Positions 40,591 through 47,537 of a stretch of DNA of 47,537 nucleotides are shown here, piece after piece. The notes beneath the pieces are model-generated. The model had not been told where the DNA came from, did no database searches, and saw only the letters and a list, made by a program, of their open reading frames with translations. Every line of letters starts with the position of its first letter. Positions within the stretch are counted from its first letter, which is position 1. Position numbers and translations under genes: made by a program. This stretch comes from a virus, in IMG/VR virus record IMGVR_UViG_3300007514_000025, positions 1 through 47,537 of that record. One strand, written 5' to 3'.

Positions 40591-42284
40591 TAGCGAATCC
40601 TAAAACTAGATTCCGTCTTGCTCCAAGGCATCGCCTTGTAGTTAAATTGACTGGTATCCACGTTGAACGCTTGCTTTCTTTGACGCCAAAGTATCCAGAT
40701 AAACCATAGTGCCATTACCTGATCCTGTCTTAGTTTAGTACCCCTTTTTAACGGCCTCCAAGATTTAAGTTGTCTAATTAATTCGTCTGCCTGATGACGG
40801 GTTGGGGGATCATCTGCATAGGGAATGTCCATTTCCCCCCGCATAAACGACAACGCCATCGAAGGTACACCAATTGTTTCATCGTATTTGTTAACTCCGG
40901 TCAGATGTTCCCGAATACGGAACCCGTACTGATCAGTCATCTCAATCAACCGCTCGTCACGAGCGAGTCCCTTCTGGAATACCATCGCTTCGATAACCAC
41001 ATCTGAAACAGTCGCACCATTTTTCTGACAACGAAGAATGGCATCTTCGACAACTCCAAGGATTTGTTCATTCCGAGTCAACCCGATATCTTCTCGCACA
41101 AAGAGAATCTTCAACTTGCCTTCATGGGGAGTTGCAGCGACAACACAGTTGTTGGAACCAAGCGCAGGATCCAGCCCGATATAAACAGTGCATTCCTTTG
41201 GTGGATCATGCAGCGTTGACCGCAGAGGATTCAAACACTTCTTAATTGATTCATCGCTGAAGGTTGCTTCAGAAGCCGCCGATGGCTGCTGCATGTAGTT
41301 ACGGGACCACGCCTCTTCACCGACCTTGCGACGGATGCGGTCCAATGCTTCCATCGGGAACATCTCAGGCCACAATGGTTCCGGTTCACCTAGATCATTT
41401 GTAACAATCGCTGGGAAACGGATCACGTTGAGGATATCAGAATCGATTTCTTTCATTAAGCGTTCGTAGAAGTCGTCTTCACCAACACGGGTACCGTTGA
41501 TACTCGTGCGCCCATTCTCGCCGGGGCGGGTCAACCAGTCCTGACGAAAAATCTCAAACATCTGTTCAGTCAGATTGAGAGAAACCCGTGACTGGATATC
41601 ATCAATATGTAGGTGGTCAGTTCGGGTACCAGCGATCTTGGATCGCCAACCCAAAGAAACCATCGAATAGTCGCGTTCATCATGTCTACTCTTTTTGAAG
41701 ACGTTAAAGTAATCGGCTCCCCATGCCTGCGCGGTTTTACGCCCAGACGCATTCTGGGGAACAAATGGGCCATATTTTGCTACATAGTGGGGGAACGGGC
41801 CGGTTGGTTCCATTCGTGTACGGATACGTCCAAGAATCTTACGGGCCATGTCCTGCCCCTCAGATCCGACCGTGATACGGAACTCGGGGTTAGTCGCCAA
41901 TTTGTAACAAAAGTAATCTTCTGCAAGGGTTGTCTTGCCATGCTCCGGTGGCCAAAGAATCAAAGTGATGTTACCGGGCGGGGTGTTCTCGTATGCTTCT
42001 ATTGCTTTTAGATGAAACCACGGAGACATGTGGTCAAAGTATTCCTTGCGGAAACTTTGGAAAGAACTATCTGCTATAGTTTCTTCACCAGCGGATTCCA
42101 ACGCCTTCATGCGAACAGCATCAGCCTTAACGCCAAAGTCTGGAATTCGTTGACGCCACTTCTCGTAAGCAGATCGTGTAACACCTGCTATCAAGCAGGC
42201 GTCATTAACCAATCCGGTATTGGCAAGGGCTTCTAAGAATAATTCCCGAGTCTTTAATCCACGGTCCTTTGCAGCATTACTCAC
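40590..42284 (-). CDS. terL: Terminase large subunit (564 aa)
   Basis: Walker A is PPEHGKTT (112-119), Walker B is HLHIDDI (224-230), and the RNase H-like nuclease starts at YIGLDPALG with D372. It powers DNA packaging and cuts concatemers. Residues 10-60 (LFLEALANTGLVNDACLIAG, TRSAYEKWRQRIPDF) look like a helix-turn-helix of the kind found in small terminase subunits, and no separate TerS was recognised nearby, so DNA recognition may be built in. GTG 42284 overlaps the preceding stop (GTGA). Confidence 0.9.
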   Translation of the reverse strand: MSNAAKDRGLKTRELFLEALANTGLVNDACLIAGVTRSAYEKWRQRIPDFGVKADAVRMKALESAGEETIADSSFQSFRKEYFDHMSPWFHLKAIEAYENTPPGNITLILWPPEHGKTTLAEDYFCYKLATNPEFRITVGSEGQDMARKILGRIRTRMEPTGPFPHYVAKYGPFVPQNASGRKTAQAWGADYFNVFKKSRHDERDYSMVSLGWRSKIAGTRTDHLHIDDIQSRVSLNLTEQMFEIFRQDWLTRPGENGRTSINGTRVGEDDFYERLMKEIDSDILNVIRFPAIVTNDLGEPEPLWPEMFPMEALDRIRRKVGEEAWSRNYMQQPSAASEATFSDESIKKCLNPLRSTLHDPPKECTVYIGLDPALGSNNCVVAATPHEGKLKILFVREDIGLTRNEQILGVVEDAILRCQKNGATVSDVVIEAMVFQKGLARDERLIEMTDQYGFRIREHLTGVNKYDETIGVPSMALSFMRGEMDIPYADDPPTRHQADELIRQLKSWRPLKRGTKLRQDQVMALWFIWILWRQRKQAFNVDTSQFNYKAMPWSKTESSFRIR

Positions 42285-42559
42285 GAGTGATCAAAGACTG
42301 ATTTAGCGACTACGAGTTCAATCGTTTCGGCTGCGATAACAACATCGGTACTAGCGATCTTTATCGTATGGGTACCAATCTGGTCTAAATCGACATCGAC
42401 ATAGTAGATGCCGGTACCACTACCTGTTTGGACAGTCGGTGTTATATCAGATCCATTTGGTTTCTTATGAGTGCAGGTTGAAGTTGTGTTAACATTCGTT
42501 CCCGCAGACTTGAACGTAGCAGTAACCCGCACACGGTCGCCCTTGTCGTATGTAGCCAT
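42281..42559 (-). CDS. Small Ig-like virion protein (92 aa)
   Basis: The protein is a short all-beta domain (KGDRVRVTATFKSAGTNVNT, GTGIYYVDVDLDQIGTHTIK) of the kind seen as decoration or tail accessory in marine and actinobacterial phages. It lies between tail genes and the terminase. Binding partner unknown. Confidence 0.6.
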   Translation of the reverse strand: MATYDKGDRVRVTATFKSAGTNVNTTSTCTHKKPNGSDITPTVQTGSGTGIYYVDVDLDQIGTHTIKIASTDVVIAAETIELVVAKSVFDHS

Positions 42560-43092
42560 TAGACACCTACCAGTAGGTCTAGGGTATGTTGCTGCTCTTC
42601 AGCATTTGACGATCCTGTTACATTTGTAACAGAAAGTTCAAGTTCCGGTTGAGGAACCTTACGGATCAACACAGGCTGATTCAACGTCGCAGTACCAGTA
42701 ACCGCACCCGCAACATATGCAACTTCGATAACGTCAGCAGTTACCGTGGCTGCACTTGTGATAGCAGCCGTTATCGGCCTTTCTCTAACAATCGCAGCCA
42801 CAGCCGTGGCCGTACCCGTAACATCTCCAGCAACGAACGCCTCTTCAGTGATCGCAGCGGTGACCGTTGCCGTACCAGTGATCGCCGCTGTGATCCCGGC
42901 TACTTCGATAATGGCCGTTACGACCGTGGTCGAACCGGTGATCGCCGCCGTGATGAAGGCTTCTTCTATTACATTCGCTGTGACCGTCGCCGTGCTAGTA
43001 ATCGCACCCGTAATCGCGTGAGTTTTGACGCCCTGATAGGAATAGTTTCCATCCCGATAATCGATGCCGGACTGGCGATAGTCAATAGCCAT
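42559..43092 (-). CDS. Tail protein with six 20-residue repeats (177 aa)
   Basis: After a Tyr/Asp-rich start (DYRQSGIDYRDGNYSYQG), residues 27-146 are six 20-residue units of the form ITAAITGTATVTAAIxEEAF. Their alternating hydrophobic/Thr pattern predicts stacked beta strands, like a small solenoid or fibre shaft. The remaining 30 residues are a short beta segment. A fibre or spacer role is inferred. Confidence 0.65.
   Translation of the reverse strand: MAIDYRQSGIDYRDGNYSYQGVKTHAITGAITSTATVTANVIEEAFITAAITGSTTVVTAIIEVAGITAAITGTATVTAAITEEAFVAGDVTGTATAVAAIVRERPITAAITSAATVTADVIEVAYVAGAVTGTATLNQPVLIRKVPQPELELSVTNVTGSSNAEEQQHTLDLLVGV
42655..43014 (-). repeat. Six 60-bp tandem repeats in a tail gene
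   Basis: Six 60-bp units encode 20-residue repeats (ITAAITGTATVTAAI pattern). Adjacent units have diverged at the DNA level while keeping the hydrophobic/Thr alternation, so the repeat is maintained by selection on protein shape rather than very recent slippage. Copy number may tune fibre length. Confidence 0.75.
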
Positions 43093-43490
43093 TAGTCAGC
43101 AGCAGCGTAAGCCGTGTCGTAAGCCGCCTGTGCTTCCTCAGGTGTCCCACCGCTGTCTCTCACCGCAATAGCAGCAGCGTCACCCGCTGCCTTCTTCCGA
43201 GTGATCTTCGCCGCAGGAGGATCTTCAGGCCACACCACTTCAGACACACGACTGTACGCCGCAGGTAGATCCCTGAGAGCCTGACGGTACGTGCGCCATT
43301 CCTCGGCGGTGTGGTCGCCCAAGGTGGCGTCACCGATCTGTGTCCAGTCGGAGCCACGCAACTGGCCGTCACGCTGACCCCGCACATGGTTCATGTCCAG
43401 ATCGGCAGCCTCAGCCTGTGCGTCCAGTTCTGCTTCTTCTTCTGCTGTCAGGTCCATGTAGACCCCGTTGACAATCTTCTGTCTTGGCAT
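43092..43490 (-). CDS. Tail assembly chaperone-like protein (132 aa)
   Basis: Residues 44-80 contain SDWTQIGDATLGDHTAEEWRTYRQALRDLP cut in family style: the SDWTQ and WRTYRQALRDLP segments are characteristic of the Phage_tail_APC family. The N-terminus is acidic and helical, the C-terminus is Ala-rich. ATG 43490 follows AGGAG. In other phages such proteins follow fibre genes and help fibre assembly or attachment. Confidence 0.65.
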   Translation of the reverse strand: MPRQKIVNGVYMDLTAEEEAELDAQAEAADLDMNHVRGQRDGQLRGSDWTQIGDATLGDHTAEEWRTYRQALRDLPAAYSRVSEVVWPEDPPAAKITRKKAAGDAAAIAVRDSGGTPEEAQAAYDTAYAAAD

Positions 43491-43492
43491 GA

Positions 43493-44038
43493 TTACACTC
43501 CTAGGATTCCGTATAAGTCGAACGTACTATGGGCAACAAAGTTCTGTCCCCCGCCAGCGACCAACCTGATCTCGTCAATAGCGTCGGTGTTCTCATGGAA
43601 CAGCGTCGCCGTCAGACGAACCGCCCACTCGTCATTAGAAGCGGAGGTGTTGGGACACACCGACTGAGAGAACATCTGCTTGTAGTTCACCGTATTGGAA
43701 TAGTTCGGAATCCAAATGGTTGTTGCCGCAAATGTGCCAGCCTCAAAGTCTGACGTTGTTAAGTACGCCGCCAAATCTCTGCCGTCGTTTCGATCTGATT
43801 GCAGGGTGGCAGAAGTTGCGACCAGATAGGTGTTGGAGTAGTCGGCGTCCGTTGTGTTCGCATTGTAAACAACATCATGCCTGTGCGGTTCACTACCACT
43901 ATTCGACCAGCGGCCAGAAATCACTAGGTACAAATGGTCGTAGGACTGAGAAATCGGTGCCGAACCGTGCGTTCCGAACTGAACCGTCGTAGCGGGCAGC
44001 GTTACGGAAGTGTGGTCGATGTGGGTCCAGACAGCCAT
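43493..44038 (-). CDS. Tail/receptor-binding paralog A (181 aa)
   Basis: All-beta, jelly-roll-like protein ending in NFVAHSTFDLYGILGV. The terminal pattern NF-x5-F-(D/T)-L-(Y/F)-GI is shared with the next two upstream proteins, so the three are tandem paralogs. Such small Thr/Ser/Asn-rich repeats near tail genes are typical receptor-binding or fibre-tip proteins. Confidence 0.6.
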   Translation of the reverse strand: MAVWTHIDHTSVTLPATTVQFGTHGSAPISQSYDHLYLVISGRWSNSGSEPHRHDVVYNANTTDADYSNTYLVATSATLQSDRNDGRDLAAYLTTSDFEAGTFAATTIWIPNYSNTVNYKQMFSQSVCPNTSASNDEWAVRLTATLFHENTDAIDEIRLVAGGGQNFVAHSTFDLYGILGV

Positions 44039-44041
44039 CGT

Positions 44042-44569
44042 CTACTCCTGAATCCCATACAGGGTGAACTCGGAACCTCGCAGAAAGTTGTTCCCGTACC
44101 TGTTGTTGATGAGGATGGTGTCAACCGCTGCGGTGCTGTCCCACAACCCTGAAGCAAAGTGCAGATAGTCGGCAGTTGATGTTGAGTCGCCACCATCCCA
44201 GTTGGAAACCAACACAGTCGTGTTCTTGTTCGTGTTTACATAATCTAGAATGTCCACGATAGTCGGACCAGTCCAAGCCCGATCATGATTACCCGGCGCT
44301 TGACCGAGGAAGATGCCGTTTGATTCTCCTGTACCCTTGTGTACGCCTGTCGCTGAATCATGCCCGTATATCACATGGTAGGCGTAGTTGGTTCCCGTGT
44401 CTGCTGAACCGTCGCCCAGCCACAATCGCTGATAGGTGTTGTTTGTCGCAGCGAGGGTCAGCGTGTACCGCAGTTGGAGGTGTTCGTAGGTTTGCGGGAT
44501 GGACGAGAACGTCACCGACGCAGCATCAGCCTCCAAATAGCAAGTACCAAGTGCTTCGATCACAGCCAT
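44042..44569 (-). CDS. Tail/receptor-binding paralog B (175 aa)
   Basis: ATG 44569 is used because it overlaps the previous stop by one base (TAATG) and gives the family-like start MAVIEALG; the open frame extends further but overlaps the neighbour. The middle is beta-rich (YEHLQLRYTLTLAATNNTYQ, YAYHVIYGHD) and the end is NNFLRGSEFTLYGIQE, sharing the paralog terminal motif. Predicted host-contact protein. Confidence 0.6.
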   Translation of the reverse strand: MAVIEALGTCYLEADAASVTFSSIPQTYEHLQLRYTLTLAATNNTYQRLWLGDGSADTGTNYAYHVIYGHDSATGVHKGTGESNGIFLGQAPGNHDRAWTGPTIVDILDYVNTNKNTTVLVSNWDGGDSTSTADYLHFASGLWDSTAAVDTILINNRYGNNFLRGSEFTLYGIQE

Positions 44570-45216
44570 TACGGACTCACCGTCGCACTGGGAGGCCCCA
44601 TCCTTGGGAGGATGCCGAACAGGTCGAATCGGGAATACTGGACGAAGTTCGTGCCGTTGACGGGACGTATGTCGATCTTGCCTATCGGTTCCTGTTTCAT
44701 CCAAGTATTCCCTTGGATATGAATCCAACCGTTGTCGGTGTTGCTACCGCCCGTGTTCCATCCGTCGATAGCGGACTGCACAAGAGTGGACTTGTATTTG
44801 CCCGAGTTGATATCGAAGAAATGGACAACAGCAGCAGCAAATACATTCGCAGGCGAGTTGTTCGCAGAACAGGTCAACTCGCCCAATCCGTAAGAAGCGG
44901 CTGCGCTGGAGTTAGCCGAGGCGTTGCCTGCGTAACCGTAGAGCCGTTGCATCGAATAGTTGGCGTGGAGCGTGTCGGTGCTGCCGCCACGGGGGCCAAC
45001 GTAAATCCTGCCCGAGTCGGACGTACTCGCATAATCGGTTCGGTGATAGCAGATCAGAACAAGGTCCATGAACTGGGACCAGTCCAATGAACTCCCGTCT
45101 GACGGGTCGGTGAACACCGCTGATGTGGCGCTGGCCCCAAACTCATCCGTCCCCAAGGCGACCCACGACTCAGGATCTGTCAAAACTCCATCTACGATGT
45201 ATCCGGGGTCAGCCAT
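44569..45216 (-). CDS. Tail/receptor-binding paralog C (215 aa)
   Basis: The longest of three tandem paralogs, with a 35-residue N-terminal extension (YIVDGVLTDPESWVALGTDE), a beta domain and the terminal motif TNFVQYSRFDLFGILPRM before a short Pro/Ser tail. Coupled by single-base overlaps on both sides. Receptor-binding function is inferred from order and composition. Confidence 0.6.
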   Translation of the reverse strand: MADPGYIVDGVLTDPESWVALGTDEFGASATSAVFTDPSDGSSLDWSQFMDLVLICYHRTDYASTSDSGRIYVGPRGGSTDTLHANYSMQRLYGYAGNASANSSAAASYGLGELTCSANNSPANVFAAAVVHFFDINSGKYKSTLVQSAIDGWNTGGSNTDNGWIHIQGNTWMKQEPIGKIDIRPVNGTNFVQYSRFDLFGILPRMGPPSATVSP

Positions 45217-46127
45217 TACGCCACCACATACCTAAGCACCACGATCCCCGCACCACCTTGACCGCCAGTGACTTCGCCAGTGGTCGATTCGGTGGACGCA
45301 CCACCGCCACCGCCACCCGTGTTCGGGACACCGCTGGGAGCGGGGGTGAAGTTGTCTGCCCCGGCTGCGCCACCGCCAGAACCAGCAGCACCAGCCGTGT
45401 TCGACGAAACATTGTTCGTACCGCCACCGCCACCGCCTGCATAGGTCGGAGCAGTCGCCGTGATGCCGTACCCGGTTGCGCCAGCACCGCCCGCTCCCGC
45501 TGCGCCTGTGCCCGAGTTGGAGCCACCAGCGCCGCCCTTACCGCCGCCACCACCGCCGAGGCCGTAAGCAACACCTCCCGCTGATCCCTGATCAGTCGTA
45601 GCACCGCCGGGAGTGCCACCACCACCGCCCGAACCGCCTGCTGAGGCGCCCGTGTTTATGGTGCCTCCCCGACCTCCACCCACGGCGGTCGTCTGGCCCA
45701 AAGCGTCAGTGTCTCCTCCGTTGGTCCCTGCCGTTCCTCCTTGACCGGCGACAAAGCCGCCCAAGCCAATCGTCCCTGAACCGCCCGTGCCCACGGTGAT
45801 CGTGTGGACAGCCGTTCCACTATCACCCGACGTAGTACTCGCAGCAAACCCGGTGCCCGTGGTCATGCCGCCCGCACCACCGCCCGAACCGCCACCAACG
45901 GAGTAGGACTGCTTACCCCCACCGCCACCGCCACCGCCTGCGATCATCAGCCAGTCCACATCAGCCGCACCGCTGGACACGACAAACTTGCCCGACCCAC
46001 GGAACGTATGAACACGGTACGTCGTACCAGAATCCTCATACTGCGTGATGATCCCACCAAACGCCGTGAACGGATCAGCGGCACCAGACGAAGCAATCGC
46101 TCCCACTAAGGCTTGGGAGAAAACCAT
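45216..46127 (-). CDS. Glycine-rich tail fibre protein (303 aa)
   Basis: Residues about 35-70 (YRVHTFRGSGKFVVSSGAAD, VDWLMIAGGGGGGGG) and the end GIVVLRYVVA are the standard borders of glycine-rich fibre domains in aquatic phages. Between them lie about 220 residues of Gly with Ala/Ser/Thr/Asn, likely forming a polyglycine-II-like bundle at the tip that contacts the host. It precedes three putative receptor-binding paralogs in the same unit. Confidence 0.78.
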   Translation of the reverse strand: MVFSQALVGAIASSGAADPFTAFGGIITQYEDSGTTYRVHTFRGSGKFVVSSGAADVDWLMIAGGGGGGGGKQSYSVGGGSGGGAGGMTTGTGFAASTTSGDSGTAVHTITVGTGGSGTIGLGGFVAGQGGTAGTNGGDTDALGQTTAVGGGRGGTINTGASAGGSGGGGGTPGGATTDQGSAGGVAYGLGGGGGGKGGAGGSNSGTGAAGAGGAGATGYGITATAPTYAGGGGGGTNNVSSNTAGAAGSGGGAAGADNFTPAPSGVPNTGGGGGGASTESTTGEVTGGQGGAGIVVLRYVVA

Positions 46128-46726
46128 TACGAATCCAGATTACCGAGGATGTACCACTCGTTCGTTTCATGCTTGATAAGCACACAAGACGAATACTGTG
46201 ATTTTATCTTGTTCTTATCGCCATCCGACCGGGTAGTCACACCAGAGCCTTCAACAATGGTGACCGCACCAGCCCCCAACCGAACGATCACGATCTGCGT
46301 ACCCGTCGGGAAGGCGACCTGACCGCCACCAGTCCCGTACGGTGGGATTGTCACGTTCTCATCGGACCCGCTGTTGATCTCAATAACCTTCCCGGCATCC
46401 GTGAGAGCCAAGGTGTAATCAGCAGTCCTGCGAGTCGTAAAATCAACGGCCTGCCCGACAGCGACACCCGCCGTGAACGTGCCAGTAACCGTAGGAGAAG
46501 TCGTCCAAGAAGTAGTAGACGCACCCGACCCGACAAGCATCGCGTTAGCAGAAGCGTTGGAGTCGGTCAACCCCAACTTTGTTTCCAACGCGACAATAGC
46601 GCCCGCATGGTTAACGTGCATGACATCATGCTCTTGACCACTGGCGTCCATATCAGTAGTGGACGAAATGTCCGTCCGCTGCTGAGAACCGGTGGTGTCA
46701 AGCGCACCGGGATATGCAGTAGCCAT
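46127..46726 (-). CDS. Tail fibre/collar protein (199 aa)
   Basis: The start MATAYPGALDTTGSQQRTDI and the segment HDVMHVNHAGAIVALETKLG are typical for phage fibre proteins that begin with an ALD-x-F/T module followed by a short trimerisation helix. The C-terminal half is beta-rich (DFTTRRTADYTLALTDAGKV, GTQIVIVRLGAGAVTIVEGS) as in fibre knob domains. Assigned as structural fibre. Confidence 0.65.
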   Translation of the reverse strand: MATAYPGALDTTGSQQRTDISSTTDMDASGQEHDVMHVNHAGAIVALETKLGLTDSNASANAMLVGSGASTTSWTTSPTVTGTFTAGVAVGQAVDFTTRRTADYTLALTDAGKVIEINSGSDENVTIPPYGTGGGQVAFPTGTQIVIVRLGAGAVTIVEGSGVTTRSDGDKNKIKSQYSSCVLIKHETNEWYILGNLDS

Positions 46727-47112
46727 CAGGCAAGCGTAATCGTCACAGCACCAGCAGCAACGGAAATAGTGTCACCAGCCAACACAGCCTTCGACGTATC
46801 AACCGCCGTATGAAAAAGTAGATTCCCCGAAGACGCCGCATCCCACACACCAATATGCGTCACCGTACAAGCAGGCATATTCGTAAACGACTCCGCATCC
46901 GTATTCGCCGTATTACCACCCGTAGCATGAGCAGCATCAAACGCACAAGCCTGACGGGCATACGACCCACCAGAAACCTCCGCACCCGAACCAGCATCCA
47001 CCGGATCCGCAGTATGCAAAGCCAAATACACCGCCGTCGGCGCCCAGTCAGCCGTATCACGCAAGACGTAATCCAGAACCTTCTTCTCCAGATAGTCAGA
47101 CATCTCAGCCAT
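46726..47112 (-). CDS. Gp80-like minor tail protein (128 aa), first late gene
   Basis: The sequence fits the small virion family with the LALHTADPVDAGSG, GGSYARQ and VTHIGVWDAASSGNLLFHT motifs, frequent in actinophage tail regions. It is the first gene of the leftward late unit; the promoter candidate lies 40-70 bases upstream and AAGGG precedes an oligo-T before ATG 47112. ATG 47103 is an alternative start. Confidence 0.7.
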   Translation of the reverse strand: MAEMSDYLEKKVLDYVLRDTADWAPTAVYLALHTADPVDAGSGAEVSGGSYARQACAFDAAHATGGNTANTDAESFTNMPACTVTHIGVWDAASSGNLLFHTAVDTSKAVLAGDTISVAAGAVTITLA

Positions 47113-47414
47113 AAAAAAAAGTCACCCTTCCGTAACAACAACCAGTCCCCAAAACAATACACACATGCTACCCTCCCCGCAACACCCGCGACGCACTAAC
47201 ACGGGCCACATAAACCGATAGTGCCGAACCCTCACCCGGTCACGTTCGCCCGTCAGAAGGGCAACCGCCCCCTGCACAAAGCCAAGAGGCGCAGGGGCAG
47301 ACCAAACACGGTAGTAGGTCAGGCGGAACCGTGCCACAAACGGACGGAGGGAACCCAAGGGGTGCCTATACCCAAAAACATGGGTGTCCACGCACCCCCA
47401 GAACAATCAGACAT
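47113..47414. promoter_or_regulatory. Divergent non-coding region upstream of the late operon
   Basis: No credible gene. Plus-strand hairpins: CCCCTGC/GCAGGGG (47269-47275 with 47291-47297), and a nested pair GGGGTGC/GCACCCC (47359-47365 with 47392-47398) around ACCC/GGGT (47370-47373 with 47382-47385). A minus-strand promoter candidate is listed separately. These hairpins could end read-through or form part of an origin; neither is shown by the sequence. Confidence 0.5.
47154..47182 (-). promoter_or_regulatory. Candidate late promoter
   Basis: On the minus strand, TTGCGG (47177-47182) and TATTGT (47154-47159) are separated by 17 bases, the spacing of a principal-sigma promoter, ending about 40 bases before the first late gene. 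Matches are 3/6 and 4/6 to consensus, as is common in actinobacteria, where WhiB-like factors can assist. Confidence 0.4.
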
Positions 47415-47537
47415 ATATAATCCTAAAGGGCACCGGGCACATCCCCCCCCAAACGGACCCCAAAGCCCCACAACACACACGATCTAGCGAACATCGCCCC
47501 CGACATACGACATCAGGTTGGTAGTGGGTCGGAATCG
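47415..47537. repeat. Right copy of 123-bp terminal direct repeat
   Basis: Identical to positions 1-123 except for A at 47457, 47479 and 47503, where the left copy has C. It lies in non-coding DNA between the late promoter region and the early leader. This copy is more likely correct, because the left differences resemble a known sequencing error pattern. Confidence 0.9.

Noticed and set aside
42649-43095. 148-codon arginine/serine-rich frame opposite the 20-residue repeats
   Set aside because: Repeat-driven antisense frame; no ribosome site, opposite to the late unit.
44320-45090. 256-codon plus-strand frame in the tail region
   Set aside because: Antisense to two coupled tail genes with clear family features; composition unlike protein.
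45123-45584. Plus-strand frame rich in Arg/Thr/Ser opposite the glycine-rich fibre
   Set aside because: Arises from reading GGN repeats in another frame.
47221-47487. 88-codon plus-strand frame in the divergent region
   Set aside because: No ribosome site, crosses the terminal repeat and hairpins, proline/arginine-rich composition typical of non-coding GC-rich DNA.

Overview
The window is an essentially complete tailed-phage genome of about 47.4 kb. A 123-bp sequence at the left end recurs at the right end with three mismatches, so the contig closes on itself or has a terminal repeat. Several independent features point to an actinobacterial host: a WhiB-like protein, an r1t-type holin, a Gp3-like recombination directionality factor (RDF), and two palindromes that match the Gram-positive/actinobacterial LexA (SOS) box. 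The base composition (roughly half G+C) would suit a small-genome aquatic actinobacterium better than a high-GC soil species. That last step is inference.

There are two transcription units diverging from one non-coding region (47113 across the junction to 468). Rightward (469-10589): about thirty short, tightly overlapping early genes. The first five are GC-richer and end at a very strong terminator (1974-2015). Next comes a structured RNA segment (2754-2906), then mostly unknown small proteins, several of them zinc-binding. A replication/recombination/regulation group follows: SSB, WhiB, DUF932 protein, Cas4-like nuclease, RDF-like protein and HNH nuclease. No DNA polymerase, helicase, primase, integrase or repressor is recognisable. 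Leftward (47112-10537): the late genes, in transcription order tail/receptor-binding proteins (47.1-42.3 kb), terminase and portal, a huge ejection-type module (38.8-19.5 kb), a lysis cassette with holin (19.5-18.3 kb), scaffold, zinc ribbon and SU10-type major capsid protein, neck and beta-propeller-like tail proteins, a three-domain endolysin and a phosphoesterase. The absence of tape measure, tube and sheath genes, together with very large internal proteins, suggests a podovirus-like particle.

The most striking element is a 4463-residue protein (24918-38309), more than a quarter of the genome. Its outer parts look like an internal virion protein. Its middle (about residues 2435-3425) carries a row of small enzyme-like domains: ASCH-like, AlkB-type dioxygenase with intact iron ligands, MoCo-carrier/SLOG-like, a second ASCH, DUF7831-like and NADAR-like. 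I infer that these are injected with the DNA and act on modified nucleic acid or NAD/ADP-ribose-based host defences. The protein shares an N-terminal TGPSGPE tag with the 603-residue protein encoded just after it, a possible packaging signal.
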